A stretch of DNA of 34,070 nt from Lachnospiraceae bacterium. GTDB lineage: Bacteria; Bacillota; Clostridia; Lachnospirales; Lachnospiraceae. The notes under the pieces were generated by a model that worked only from the letters and a program-made list of their open reading frames with translations, made no database searches and was not told where the DNA came from. The stretch is from assembly GCA_024682115.1 (NCBI GenBank), contig JAIKZO010000154.1, positions 1-34,070 on the forward strand, read 5' to 3'. Positions 1 through 8,361 of the stretch are shown piece by piece; the first letter of the stretch is position 1, and each line of letters starts with the position of its first letter. The translations under genes were made by a program, and so were the position numbers.

Positions 1-186
1 GAAGCCATAGAGGCTTTCCTCAGCGTAGATCCCGATATTCGTGAAGAATTACATAAAGCCTATGATGAATGCTCCGGTATTATGGGGAGATACGATTATA
101 CCGAGAACTGGATAGATGCATTAAAAGCATCCGGTTATAATCTTTATTGCATAACCAATTTTACGCCTGCCGGATATGAGCAATAG
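1..186 (+). pseudogene. Truncated HAD-like hydrolase fragment (5' end outside window)
   Basis: The frame is open from base 1 to a TAG at 184-186 (61 residues). It reads like the cap and motif-II region of subfamily I HAD phosphatases: an amphipathic helical stretch, then a Tyr-Glu-Asn-Trp-Ile segment, then the hydrophobic strand ending in CITNF, where motif II has the conserved Ser/Thr-Asn. Intact family members continue for roughly 60 or more residues with the motif III Lys and motif IV Asp. Here the frame stops seven residues after motif II. A second open stretch in another frame (about 180-371) could be its frameshifted continuation, but I do not recognise HAD motifs in it. I infer a decayed gene next to an integrated element; the family assignment is only moderately sure. 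Confidence 0.42.
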
Positions 187-290
187 ATTCTTACTTAAAA
201 GATAAAAACGATATCGATCCTGAGATCCTTCCGTTCTCACATGAGGATTATGAGATATACAGACATGCAGACACCGGTAGAGTTAGACAT

Positions 291-356
291 GACCTGATAT
301 TGGCAGGATTTACAGTATTTATCTGTGAACCATACCGGTATCAGGTCTCTTTTTTT
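291..356 (+). terminator. Rho-independent terminator with long stem
   Basis: GACCTGATATTGG (291-303) pairs with CCGGTATCAGGTC (335-347) over 13 bp including two G-U pairs. The loop contains a smaller hairpin (310-315 with 323-328). A run of T follows at 350-356. It would end transcription coming from the HAD-like fragment. Confidence 0.7.
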
Positions 357-543
357 ATTCCGACTTAATTCCGATGTCTCGCGCATATATTCCGACATGG
401 AAATAATCAATAATGAGTTTAGTCGCAAGGCAATAAAGCTGGCGACGACTTGACACTGCTTGCTCGGTTCAAGCTAAACAAAATATCGAAGCCCTGATTA
501 GCTATAAGGGGTGAAGGATACATATAGAAATCATTTTCTGTAA

Positions 544-636
544 ATGAAAGTGTGGTTTGTCTTGTATGTAGGCAAGAAAAAACTTGTTAAGAGAAAGGAA
601 TTTGAGAAGTTTATATCAGACAATGTAGAGATATAG
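544..636 (+). pseudogene. Excisionase (Xis) C-terminal relic
   Basis: A 30-codon frame ends at TAG 634-636. Its core, LYVGKKKLVKRKEFEKF, matches the C-terminal half of the small Tn916-type excisionases of Firmicute integrative elements, whose helix-turn-helix DNA-binding proteins (about 65-70 aa) end in a similar Gly-x-x-x-Leu-Ile/Val-Lys-Arg-Lys-x-Phe-Glu pattern. A TAA lies immediately before the ATG in the same frame, and I found no N-terminal half in any frame upstream, so it is probably a truncated, non-functional copy. Its position just before an integrase in the same orientation is the normal xis-int order. The family call rests on motif recognition only. Confidence 0.55.
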
Positions 637-696
637 CAATCTCGCATAAACGTGATAAATACGCAGGTTCTTGGCTATCAAAAAAACGAAATAACA

Positions 697-725
697 TTGC
701 AATTCAGCCCCGGTTAGTGTATAAT
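697..725 (+). promoter_or_regulatory. Promoter of the integrase gene
   Basis: TTGCAA at 697-702 and a perfect TATAAT at 720-725 are separated by 17 bp. The -10 lies in the loop of the hairpin at 706-746. The integrase ATG is 46 bases downstream of the -10, preceded by a GAAAGGAG ribosome binding site (758-765). Confidence 0.7.
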
Positions 726-746
726 ATAGCGTGCTAATTTGGGGCT
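706..746 (+). terminator. Hairpin overlapping the integrase promoter (possible terminator)
   Basis: AGCCCCGGTTAG (706-717) pairs with CTAATTTGGGGCT (734-746) with one bulged T and two G-U pairs, followed by a T-rich tract. RNA entering from upstream would fold the whole hairpin and could terminate. RNA started at the promoter in its loop would contain only the right arm. Confidence 0.45.
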
Positions 747-771
747 TCTTTAACTTAGAAAGGAGCCTAAA

Positions 772-1902
772 ATGGGAAAAGATCTCAAAGGAAAGGAGCT
801 TGGAGAGGGAATTGTTCAACGTGAAAATGGCACCTATCAGGCCAGATTCGTTGATAAATTCGGTAAGCGTAGACAAAAGAAATCCAAGAAGTTGCAGGAA
901 GTAAGACAGTGGCTTGCTGATGCTACCTATATTGACAAACACAGTGATTTAGACCAGGCAACGGATATGCTTGTGGATGCCTGGTTTGATTATTGGATAG
1001 GGATTAAAAAGCAGACGGTAAGGCCCAATACGGTCAGAAACTACTCAGAACGTTATGAGCGTAACATCAAAGGCGTTATAGGGAACAAACTCTTAACTGA
1101 CGTAAAACCTATTCATTGCCAACGAATCTTTTCAGACATGGCTGATGAAGGTTACAAGACAACTACCATATATCAGACGAGGATTGCTCTTTACAATATG
1201 TTTGAATTTGCAAGGGAAAATGATGTTCTTATTGCGAATCCATGTAAGAAATCCTTAAAGAGCGATATGGGAAAGCCTTCTGATAAGAAAGAAGCCCTTA
1301 CAATTGATGCTCAGAAGAAGTTTTTAGAAGCTGTGGTTGGGTACAGTTATGAAAATCAGTATCGCTTTGTATTACAGACAGGACTTCGTACTGGAGAACT
1401 CATCGGACTCAAGTGGAGTGACATCGATTTCGAGAATCGTACCATGAAGATCGAAAGAACGATGGAATATCGCTATAAGGTAGGTGAATGGAGAGTTGGA
1501 CCGCCGAAGAGTAAGTCGGGTTATCGTACAATTCCTTTAACAGATGAAGCTATCCGTATTCCGGAAAACCAGAGATCAAAAAACAAGAGCTTAAAGCTCG
1601 TACCGATTGAATGGAGAGATACCGTCTTTCTATGCAGAAAGGGAACACCGGTTAAGAACAGCACTTATGACACGGGACTGTTTAAATATTTTGACCGTGT
1701 AGGCATTCCGAGATTTTCGATGCATGTACTCAGGCATACTTTTGCTACCAGATGCATTGAGGGTGGAATGAAACCGAAAACTCTGCAGAAGATTTTGGGA
1801 CATTCCAACATCGGTATAACTATGAATCTATACGTTCATATTACAGAAGATGAAAAACACAGAGAGATTGATCTCGTGGCTGACGCGTTAAAAGTGGTAT
1901 AA
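772..1902 (+). CDS. int: Tyrosine recombinase / site-specific integrase (Tn916-phage type)
   Basis: A 376-aa tyrosine recombinase that would integrate and excise a mobile element by cutting and rejoining att sites through a covalent phosphotyrosine. Residues 1-60 form a small basic AP2-like DNA-binding domain, about 65-165 a SAM-like core-binding domain, and about 175-370 the catalytic domain. The catalytic set is present: R206 in GLRTGE, H318 and R321 in HVLRH, H344 in LGH and Y354. Length is near the usual 380-400 aa, so the enzyme looks intact. The ATG follows a GAAAGGAG site at good spacing. Only an excisionase relic and a truncated gene accompany it, so it may be a stranded integrase. 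It points toward ychF, which starts 108 bp downstream, suggesting that the attachment site lies in that gap. Confidence 0.93.
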   Translation: MGKDLKGKELGEGIVQRENGTYQARFVDKFGKRRQKKSKKLQEVRQWLADATYIDKHSDLDQATDMLVDAWFDYWIGIKKQTVRPNTVRNYSERYERNIKGVIGNKLLTDVKPIHCQRIFSDMADEGYKTTTIYQTRIALYNMFEFARENDVLIANPCKKSLKSDMGKPSDKKEALTIDAQKKFLEAVVGYSYENQYRFVLQTGLRTGELIGLKWSDIDFENRTMKIERTMEYRYKVGEWRVGPPKSKSGYRTIPLTDEAIRIPENQRSKNKSLKLVPIEWRDTVFLCRKGTPVKNSTYDTGLFKYFDRVGIPRFSMHVLRHTFATRCIEGGMKPKTLQKILGHSNIGITMNLYVHITEDEKHREIDLVADALKVV

Positions 1903-1926
1903 AACTTGATGCGAAATTTTAGACGA

Positions 1927-1946
1927 TGGTGCCCGCTGTGGTGCCC
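1927..1946 (+). repeat. Paired TGGTGCCC repeats, candidate integrase-binding/att region
   Basis: TGGTGCCC occurs at 1927-1934 and 1939-1946, 12 bp apart, between the integrase stop and ychF. Short direct repeats just after int are typical of arm- or core-type integrase sites. The exact att core cannot be defined without the other element end. Confidence 0.4.
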
Positions 1947-2010
1947 GGTCAAAATCGCAAAGCGCTGAAAGCCCGTAAAATAAAGAAAACTCAAAGGAGA
2001 TATATATATT

Positions 2011-3108
2011 ATGAAACTAGGAATCGTCGGATTACCGAATGTCGGCAAATCCACATTATTTAATTCACTTACCAAAGCAGGGGCTGAATCCGCAAACTAT
2101 CCGTTCTGCACCATCGATCCGAATGTGGGCGTTGTTGCGGTGCCGGATGAGAGGATACAACTTCTCGGAAAGATGTACAATTCCAAAAAGATCACTCCTG
2201 CCGTGATCGAATTCGTTGATATAGCAGGCCTTGTAAAGGGTGCATCAAAGGGCGAAGGACTCGGCAACCAGTTCCTTGCGAACATAAGGGAAGTCGATGC
2301 GATCGTGCATGTTGTCAGATGCTTTGAGGATTCCAATGTTGTTCATGTGGACGGAAGCGTTGACCCGTTAAGGGATATAGAGACGATAAACCTTGAGCTC
2401 ATCTTTGCCGATATCGAGGTTCTTGAAAGAAGGCTGTCAAAACAGACAAAGGCCGCCAATAATGACAAGAAAGCAGCCAAGGAAGTAGAAATGTTAAAGA
2501 GGCTCATCGCCCACCTTGAAGGCGGCAACCTTGCCATTGCCTTTGAAACACAGGATGAAGATGAGGAAGAATGGTTTAAGTCATATAATCTGCTCACCGC
2601 AAAACCCGTGATATTTGCGGCAAACGTAGCTGAGGATGATCTTGCCGATGACGGCGCGTCAAATGAACACGTTAAGAAGGTAAGGGAATATGCTGCAGGG
2701 AACGGTTCTGAGGTATTCGTGATCTGTGCCCAGATAGAGCAGGAGATAGCAGAGCTTGACGATGATGAAAAGGCCATGTTCCTAGAAGATCTCGGGCTTA
2801 AGGAGTCAGGCCTTGATAAGCTTATAAAGGCCAGCTACAAACTCCTTAACCTTATGAGTTTCCTTACGGCAGGCGAAGATGAGACCAGAGCGTGGACGAT
2901 AAAGATCGGGACCAAAGCTCCTCAGGCAGCCGGAAAGATACATACGGATTTTGAACGCGGCTTTATCAAAGCTGAAGTCGTGAACTACAAGGATCTTCTC
3001 GAACTCGGATCGCTTGCGGCAGCAAGGGAAAAGGGTCTTGTAGGCATGGAAGGCAAGGATTACGTGGTCAAAGACGGTGACGTGATCCTCTTCAGATTCA
3101 ATGTGTGA
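2011..3108 (+). CDS. ychF: YchF/Obg-like ATPase
   Basis: A 365-aa cytosolic P-loop protein of the universally conserved YchF family (OLA1 homologue), which binds ribosomes, hydrolyses ATP in preference to GTP and has roles in stress responses. The G1 loop GLPNVGKST is at residues 7-15. The guanine-specifying NKxD motif is replaced by NVAE at 205-208, the change known to give YchF its ATP preference. A coiled-coil stretch follows (about 130-170). The C-terminal TGS domain (about 280-365) is complete, and length is typical. AAAGGAG sits 10 bases before the ATG. Its reading frame overlaps the start of lgt by four bases. No clear promoter is visible between the integrase stop and the ATG, so the upstream integration may have altered its expression. 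Confidence 0.96.
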   Translation: MKLGIVGLPNVGKSTLFNSLTKAGAESANYPFCTIDPNVGVVAVPDERIQLLGKMYNSKKITPAVIEFVDIAGLVKGASKGEGLGNQFLANIREVDAIVHVVRCFEDSNVVHVDGSVDPLRDIETINLELIFADIEVLERRLSKQTKAANNDKKAAKEVEMLKRLIAHLEGGNLAIAFETQDEDEEEWFKSYNLLTAKPVIFAANVAEDDLADDGASNEHVKKVREYAAGNGSEVFVICAQIEQEIAELDDDEKAMFLEDLGLKESGLDKLIKASYKLLNLMSFLTAGEDETRAWTIKIGTKAPQAAGKIHTDFERGFIKAEVVNYKDLLELGSLAAAREKGLVGMEGKDYVVKDGDVILFRFNV

Positions 3109-4013
3109 CATATATGAATGAGATAATGGGCTTAAATGACATAGCTTTTCCGAACCTTGGGATATATCTTTCGAATGTTCCGAAGGGTTTTTCGGTGTTC
3201 GGTTTTTTTATCGCATTTTACGGCGTTTTCATAGGTATCGGGGTCCTGGCGGGCATCGCGCTCGCGGCGAGGGTTGCCAAATGGTCAAAGATCACTCCGG
3301 ATACCGTATGGGATTTTGCCTTTCTTGCGGTCCTCATATCGATCATCTGTGCTAGGATCTACTATGTGATCTTCATGTGGGATCTTTATAAAGACGACCT
3401 GCTCTCGATCTTTAACTTAAGACAGGGAGGTCTTGCGATCTACGGCGGAGTGATAGGTGCCTTTATAATGGTTTTTTCCTATGCTGCGGTCAAGAAGATC
3501 AGTCCGGGGGTTCTGGGAGATGTATGTACCCCGGGGCTCATTCTGGGACAGATCATCGGACGCTGGGGGAATTTTACCAACAGAGAGGTTTTCGGCGAAT
3601 ATACGGATAATTTATTTGCCATGAGACTTCCCGAAGATGCAGTCAGATCCGGAGATATATCGGCTTCCATAAGGGAGCATATGATCGCGGGCACCAATTA
3701 TATCCAGGTCCATCCCACATTCCTTTACGAGGGACTTTGGAACCTCGGAGTCCTGATATTGATGCTCGTTCTGTGGAGGAAAAAGAAATTCGAAGGCCAG
3801 ATCTCGCTGCTGTATATCGGCGGCTACGGGCTCGGAAGGGCGTGGATAGAGGCCATAAGGACCGATACGCTCTTTATTCCCGGAACATCCGTCCCGGTTT
3901 CGCTGGCTTTTGCGATAGCGTGCGTCATATTTGCCCTTTCGCTTAATTTCTTCATGTTGTCAAAGAATAAGAAGATCCGAAAAGAACCCGATAACACCCA
4001 AGAGGAAAACTGA
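3105..4013 (+). CDS. lgt: Prolipoprotein diacylglyceryl transferase
   Basis: Lgt is the membrane enzyme that transfers diacylglycerol from phosphatidylglycerol to the lipobox cysteine of prolipoproteins, the first step of lipoprotein maturation. The signature GRWGNFTNREVFG starts near residue 152, with its essential Arg and the Asn/Glu residues. Several hydrophobic membrane segments are visible (about 28-52, 67-88, 108-128, 205-225, 265-285), as is the late conserved Arg region GRAWIEAIR. The C-terminal tail is short and charged. The start is either GTG 3105, overlapping the ychF stop, or ATG 3114. Neither has a good Shine-Dalgarno site, so translation is probably coupled to ychF. The lipoprotein gene at 12310 is one possible substrate in this window. 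Confidence 0.95.
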   Translation: MTYMNEIMGLNDIAFPNLGIYLSNVPKGFSVFGFFIAFYGVFIGIGVLAGIALAARVAKWSKITPDTVWDFAFLAVLISIICARIYYVIFMWDLYKDDLLSIFNLRQGGLAIYGGVIGAFIMVFSYAAVKKISPGVLGDVCTPGLILGQIIGRWGNFTNREVFGEYTDNLFAMRLPEDAVRSGDISASIREHMIAGTNYIQVHPTFLYEGLWNLGVLILMLVLWRKKKFEGQISLLYIGGYGLGRAWIEAIRTDTLFIPGTSVPVSLAFAIACVIFALSLNFFMLSKNKKIRKEPDNTQEEN

Positions 4014-4063
4014 CCCGACGAAGAACCCGGCATGCCGAAATTAAGATATTTCAAGCTTTAAAG

Positions 4064-4109
4064 ACGATCTTTCGACCGTGTGAATACACGATCGAAGGGT
4101 CGTTTTTTT
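4064..4109 (+). terminator. Strong terminator after lgt
   Basis: A 17-bp stem (4064-4080 with 4087-4103, one C-A mismatch and three G-U pairs) with a TGAATA loop is followed by seven T. It separates ychF-lgt from the division cluster. Confidence 0.9.
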
Positions 4110-4158
4110 GTGTTACGGAAATCCCTTTGAAAAATCCCTTATTTTTTCTAAAAAAACC

Positions 4159-4187
4159 TTGATTTTTCAATAAAAATACTATAATAT
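4159..4187 (+). promoter_or_regulatory. Promoter of the mraZ division cluster
   Basis: TTGATT at 4159-4164 is followed either by TAATAT at 4182-4187 (17-bp spacer) or by a perfect TATAAT at 4180-4185 (15-bp spacer). The MraZ boxes begin about 10 bp downstream, so transcription would start within or just before them. Confidence 0.65.
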
Positions 4188-4196
4188 TGTACTTGG

Positions 4197-4244
4197 GTGG
4201 CACGAAGTGTCATTTTGTGTCAGATAAGTGTAAGAAAGTGGCAG
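4197..4244 (+). promoter_or_regulatory. Five-copy MraZ operator (GTGG/GTGT boxes)
   Basis: GTG[G/T] boxes start at 4197, 4207, 4217, 4228 and 4238, a spacing of 10, 10, 11 and 10 bp. Four fit GTG[G/T]CA and the 4228 copy reads GTGTAA. MraZ proteins are known to bind direct repeats of this kind (AAAGTG-type in mycoplasmas, TGGGN in E. coli) upstream of their own operon. The last box overlaps the position where the mraZ ribosome binding site should be. Confidence 0.75.
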
Positions 4245-4254
4245 ATTTTCGAAA

Positions 4255-4686
4255 ATGTTCATGGGTGAATACAACCACACATTGGATGCAAAAGGCAGAC
4301 TGATCGTTCCTGCCAAGTTCCGTGAGGATCTGGGAGATGAATTCACGGTAACGAAGGGCATGGACGGCTGTCTTTTCGTATTTCCCATGAAGGAATGGGA
4401 ATCGTTTGAAGAAAAGCTTCACACGCTTCCCATGATAGATAAAGAGGCAAGACAGTTCACGAGATTTTTCCTGGCCGGAGCCGCAGGAGTCGAGGTTGAT
4501 AAGAGCGGAAGGATCCTGATCCCCGGAGTGTTAAGGGAATTCGCAGGCATCACGAAGGATGCGGTCCTTATCGGAGTCGGAAGCAGGGTCGAGATCTGGA
4601 GCAAGGAACGCTACGACGGAACCGTTACTTATGAGGATATGGACGAGATCGCCAAGCACATGACGGAACTCGGAATAGGGATCTGA
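4255..4686 (+). CDS. mraZ: Transcriptional regulator MraZ
   Basis: A 143-aa member of the MraZ family, which forms ring oligomers and regulates the division and cell wall cluster it heads. It has two tandem AbrB-like halves, each with the conserved DxxxR signature: DAKGR near residues 11-15 and DKSGR in the second half. Length matches the family. The ATG at 4255 gives the canonical [15 protein letters not shown] start. No strong Shine-Dalgarno is present; the weak GTGGCAG at 4238-4244 is also the last MraZ box, so bound MraZ or an mRNA effect could tie autoregulation to initiation (inference). It lies eight bases before rsmH. Confidence 0.96.
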   Translation: MFMGEYNHTLDAKGRLIVPAKFREDLGDEFTVTKGMDGCLFVFPMKEWESFEEKLHTLPMIDKEARQFTRFFLAGAAGVEVDKSGRILIPGVLREFAGITKDAVLIGVGSRVEIWSKERYDGTVTYEDMDEIAKHMTELGIGI

Positions 4687-4693
4687 CAGTCAG

Positions 4694-5641
4694 ATGGAAT
4701 TCAAACACTACTCGGTGATGCTGAATGAATGCATAGAAGGCCTCAATATCCGGCCAGACGGGATATATGCGGACGGAACGATGGGCGGAGCCGGACACAG
4801 TTTCAAGATAGCCGAAAAGCTCGGTAAGGACGGAAAGCTCATCTGCATAGACAGAGACGAGGATGCGATAAAGGCCGGAGAAGAAAAACTCAAAGTATTC
4901 GGCGACAGGGTAACGATAGTAAGAGACAATTACCTCAATACTCCCGGGATAATAAAAGAACTCGGGATAGAAGGAATAGACGGATTGCTCCTCGACCTCG
5001 GGGTTTCGTCATATCAGCTGGATAACGAAGATCGGGGTTTTTCCTACAGATACGATACGGCTCTTGATATGAGGATGGACCAAAGACAGAGTCTTGACGC
5101 AAGGACCATCGTAAACGAATACAGCGAGAGTGAGCTGTTCAGAGTCATAAGGGATTACGGTGAAGACAGGTTCGCCAAGAACATAGCAAAGCACATATGC
5201 TTAAGGCGAAAAGAAAAACCGATAGAGACCACATTTGAACTGAACGATATCATAAAAGCGGCGATACCCGCAAAGATAAGGGCCACGGGAGGTCATCCTT
5301 CGAAAAGAACGTTCCAGGCGATAAGGATCGAATGCAATGCGGAACTTGACAGCCTTAAGGAATCGATCGACGGGATAATAGATCTTTTAAGACCGCAGGG
5401 CCGGTTCTGCATAATAACATTCCATTCACTGGAAGACCGGATAGTAAAAAACGCATTCAGGAAAGCCGAAAATCCATGCACATGCCCGCCTTCGTTTCCG
5501 GTATGTACATGCGGTAAAAAGAGTAAAGGGAAGGTGATAACCGGCAAGCCGATATTGCCTTCGGAAGAGGAACTTAAGGAAAATACCAGATCACAGAGTG
5601 CCAAACTCAGGATATTTGAAAAGTGTTCCGATATAAGATAA
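4694..5641 (+). CDS. rsmH: 16S rRNA (cytosine(1402)-N(4))-methyltransferase
   Basis: RsmH (MraW) methylates N4 of C1402 in the 16S rRNA decoding site using S-adenosylmethionine. The family N-terminus HYSVML is at residues 5-10, the SAM-binding [10 protein letters not shown] at 27-36, and the acceptor-region LLLDLGVSS further on. The helical insertion domain (about 105-215), the [13 protein letters not shown] segment and the C-terminal [12 protein letters not shown] are all present. A four-cysteine stretch ([13 protein letters not shown]) near residue 270 is typical of Firmicute RsmH. Length (315 aa) is normal. It follows mraZ by seven bases with only a weak ribosome binding site, consistent with coupled translation. 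Confidence 0.97.
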   Translation: MEFKHYSVMLNECIEGLNIRPDGIYADGTMGGAGHSFKIAEKLGKDGKLICIDRDEDAIKAGEEKLKVFGDRVTIVRDNYLNTPGIIKELGIEGIDGLLLDLGVSSYQLDNEDRGFSYRYDTALDMRMDQRQSLDARTIVNEYSESELFRVIRDYGEDRFAKNIAKHICLRRKEKPIETTFELNDIIKAAIPAKIRATGGHPSKRTFQAIRIECNAELDSLKESIDGIIDLLRPQGRFCIITFHSLEDRIVKNAFRKAENPCTCPPSFPVCTCGKKSKGKVITGKPILPSEEELKENTRSQSAKLRIFEKCSDIR

Positions 5642-5656
5642 GATAGGAGAAGAAAA

Positions 5657-6079
5657 ATGGCTACAAGCGCAGCAAGAAACCTTAATACGATCCCGGTAAG
5701 ACGCGAGGAAAAAAGATACAGCGTCATCGAGGGTAAAAAACGTCAGAGAACGGCAAGACGCATATCCGCTATCAAAACAGCGCTTTTTCTTGCAGCCTGC
5801 GCCATAACCGTATCGGGTGCCCTGACATATTACCTTATGCTTCAGGCCGAGATAACCGAATCCGTTAAGACCATTTCAAAGATGGAACGTACACTTAACG
5901 AGATGAGGCTCGATAACGACGAAAACTACAGCAGAATAACCAGCAACGTAAATCTTGAAGAAGTACGCACGGTTGCGATACAGGAACTCGGGATGCAGTA
6001 CGCCGAGGAAGGCCAGATAATCACCTTTAACGGCGAAGGTTCCGACTACGTAAGACAGACAGGAAAGATCCCGGATTAG
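5657..6079 (+). CDS. ftsL: FtsL-like septum protein
   Basis: A 140-aa bitopic membrane protein in the standard ftsL slot between rsmH and the division transpeptidase. It has a basic cytoplasmic tail (1-38), one membrane helix (about 40-63, AALFL-type hydrophobic run from LFLAACAITV), and a short extracellular coiled-coil region (about 66-110) that in FtsL pairs with FtsB/DivIC. FtsL scaffolds and helps activate the FtsW-FtsI septal synthase. Sequence conservation in this family is low, so identity rests on topology and position. TAGGAG lies before the ATG. The next gene starts eight bases after its stop. Confidence 0.82.
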   Translation: MATSAARNLNTIPVRREEKRYSVIEGKKRQRTARRISAIKTALFLAACAITVSGALTYYLMLQAEITESVKTISKMERTLNEMRLDNDENYSRITSNVNLEEVRTVAIQELGMQYAEEGQIITFNGEGSDYVRQTGKIPD

Positions 6080-6087
6080 GAGTTGTT

Positions 6088-8334
6088 TTGAAAGAACAGT
6101 ATCCTCAAAAGCAATTTGCCAAATTTATGCGAAAAAAGCTGGTAGTACTATTTATAATAGTGCTACTTCTTTTTGTATTTCTGATATACAGACTTTATTC
6201 GATCACCAGGGATAACGGGGACCAGTACAAGAAACTTGTTCTGGCCCAGCAAAAATACGACAGTGTCACCATACCCTTCAGAAGGGGTTCGATACTTGAC
6301 ACCAACGGCAATATCCTTGCAACGTCGGAGAAGGTCTATACGGTCATCCTTGACAGCGTGGCTCTTAATTCCGACGAGGATGCGATAGAGCCCACTTTTG
6401 CCGCCTTAAAGAGCGAATTCGGAATAGACACGGCGAAAGTAAGGGATTACTTTGAACAGAATAAAGAAACTTCCAGATATTATATTCTCGTAAAGAAACT
6501 TCCGTATGAAAAGATCCAGAACTTCATCGCGATGCAGAACGAGGATAATTCTCTGATCAAAGGAATATGGTTTGAGGAAGAGTATCAGAGACTTTATCCG
6601 GGTAACAGCCTTGCCTGCGATGTTATCGGTTTTACGACTGCGGACGATATCGGATCCTACGGCCTTGAGGAATTCTATAACGATGTGTTAAGCGGTACTC
6701 CCGGACGTGAATACGGATTCATGAACGAGGAAGGAACCCTCGAGAGAACGACCATATCCGCCGAGGACGGAAACAGTATAGTCACCACCATAGATGCCAA
6801 CCTGCAGGCGATGGTCGAGAAGTATCTTAAGAAGTTCAATGACGAATACGCAGACAATTTCCATACCGGTAACGGAGCGAATAACATCGGCTGTATAATA
6901 ATGAACGTCAATACCGGTGAGATCCTTGCGATGGCGTCATATCCCGATTTCAACCTGAATGATACCAGGAACAAGGATGCCCTTATCGGAATGCCTCTTC
7001 TCGATGAAAAAGGCGATAAGGTCATAGATGAAGAGACCGGAAGAAGAGTATATATCAGTGAAGAAAACGTAAGTGATATAGAGGGCGATGCTCTTTATCA
7101 GAATTATAACGCGCTCTGGAAGAATTTCTGCATTTCGGATGCTTATGAACCGGGATCGGTATCAAAGCCTCTCACGGTTGCTTCGGCTATAGAATGCGGA
7201 GCGATAAAGGGAAACGAGAGCTATAACTGCCAGGGAAAACTCGAAGTCGGAGGTCATGAGATCAAGTGCCATAACACATACGGTGACGGCATTCTTACGG
7301 TCGCCGAGGGAATAGAGCGTTCCTGCAACGTCTGCATGATGTATGTCGCTCAGGCGGAGGGCGTAAATAATTTCACCAAGTTCCAGCATAATTTCAATAT
7401 GGGACTTAAGACGAACATAGACCTTGCCGGAGAAGCCAGAACTGCATCTCTCGTTTATACGGCAGATACGATGAGATCTTCGGAGCTTGCGACGTGCTCG
7501 TTCGGACAGGGTTATAACTGCACGATGATACAGATGATAGCGGCATTTTCATCTCTCATTAACGGCGGATATTATTATGAGCCTCATCTGGTAAAAAAGG
7601 TCATCAATTCGTCCGGTGCCACTGTTGAGAACATTGAGCCCAGACTTCTCAAGCAGACGATATCACAGGATACGTCGGATATGATCATTTCCATGTGTAA
7701 TCAGGTCGTTATCGGCGAACACGGAACGGGAAAGACCGCCAGACCGGCCGGATATATCATCGGAGGAAAGACGGGAACAGCCGAGACCCTTCCCAGAAAG
7801 AACAATGAATACGTCGTTTCCTTCCTGGGATATGCACCCGCTGACGATCCACAGATAGCCATTTATGTCGTTGTGGACAGACCGAACGTCAGATACCAGG
7901 ACGATGCGAAGTTCGCAACAAAGATAGTCAGAAATATCCTTACGGAGGCACTCCCTTATCTCGGTATATTCATGACCGAAGAGCTGAGTGTTAAGGAAAG
8001 GGCCGAACTTGAGGAACTCAAGATAGAGATAACCACTCCCGCAAAACCGGAAGAGACAGAAGAAAACGCTGAAGGGGAAAATCAGGACGAGGCTGCTTCC
8101 GAAACGGAAACGACCGAAGAGATCCCGGAGAATCCAAACAGCGAGATATGGAAGACTTTTGAGATAGATCCGGAGACCGGTTATGCGATCGATCCCAATA
8201 CGGGTGCTTATGTGGATCCGGAAACTGGAGCGACCATCGGCGGCTCTTTCTCCGATGAAAACGAAGAGGAAAGCACTGAGAGCGAGATCACGGATATCAC
8301 ATACGACGAGAACGGCAATCAGGTCGTACAGTGA
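6088..8334 (+). CDS. ftsI: Division penicillin-binding protein (FtsI/SpoVD-type transpeptidase)
   Basis: A 748-aa class B penicillin-binding protein that cross-links septal peptidoglycan as partner of FtsW. It has a short cytoplasmic tail, a membrane helix (about 16-36), a pedestal/dimerisation domain (about 50-235) and a transpeptidase domain (about 255-640). The active site set is complete: S357-V-S-K360, S412-C-N414 and K561-T-G563. The start is TTG at 6088, placed by the TTAGGAG five bases before it; the later in-frame ATG (6127) has no such site. Instead of C-terminal PASTA domains it carries an acidic low-complexity tail (about 650-748) with a DPxTG-type repeat. Whether it serves vegetative division or spore cortex synthesis cannot be told; the dcw position favours division. 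Confidence 0.94.
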   Translation: MKEQYPQKQFAKFMRKKLVVLFIIVLLLFVFLIYRLYSITRDNGDQYKKLVLAQQKYDSVTIPFRRGSILDTNGNILATSEKVYTVILDSVALNSDEDAIEPTFAALKSEFGIDTAKVRDYFEQNKETSRYYILVKKLPYEKIQNFIAMQNEDNSLIKGIWFEEEYQRLYPGNSLACDVIGFTTADDIGSYGLEEFYNDVLSGTPGREYGFMNEEGTLERTTISAEDGNSIVTTIDANLQAMVEKYLKKFNDEYADNFHTGNGANNIGCIIMNVNTGEILAMASYPDFNLNDTRNKDALIGMPLLDEKGDKVIDEETGRRVYISEENVSDIEGDALYQNYNALWKNFCISDAYEPGSVSKPLTVASAIECGAIKGNESYNCQGKLEVGGHEIKCHNTYGDGILTVAEGIERSCNVCMMYVAQAEGVNNFTKFQHNFNMGLKTNIDLAGEARTASLVYTADTMRSSELATCSFGQGYNCTMIQMIAAFSSLINGGYYYEPHLVKKVINSSGATVENIEPRLLKQTISQDTSDMIISMCNQVVIGEHGTGKTARPAGYIIGGKTGTAETLPRKNNEYVVSFLGYAPADDPQIAIYVVVDRPNVRYQDDAKFATKIVRNILTEALPYLGIFMTEELSVKERAELEELKIEITTPAKPEETEENAEGENQDEAASETETTEEIPENPNSEIWKTFEIDPETGYAIDPNTGAYVDPETGATIGGSFSDENEEESTESEITDITYDENGNQVVQ

Positions 8335-8361
8335 CCGCAGACTCATACTATAAGGATAAAA

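Noticed and set aside
4028-4037. CGGCATGCCG palindrome after lgt
   Set aside because: It is short, isolated, and next to a much stronger terminator; no function can be supported.
7663-8346. Long minus-strand open frame (227 codons) opposite the end of ftsI
   Set aside because: It is antisense to the transpeptidase and its acidic tail, has no recognisable domain or ribosome binding site, and reflects codon bias on the coding strand.
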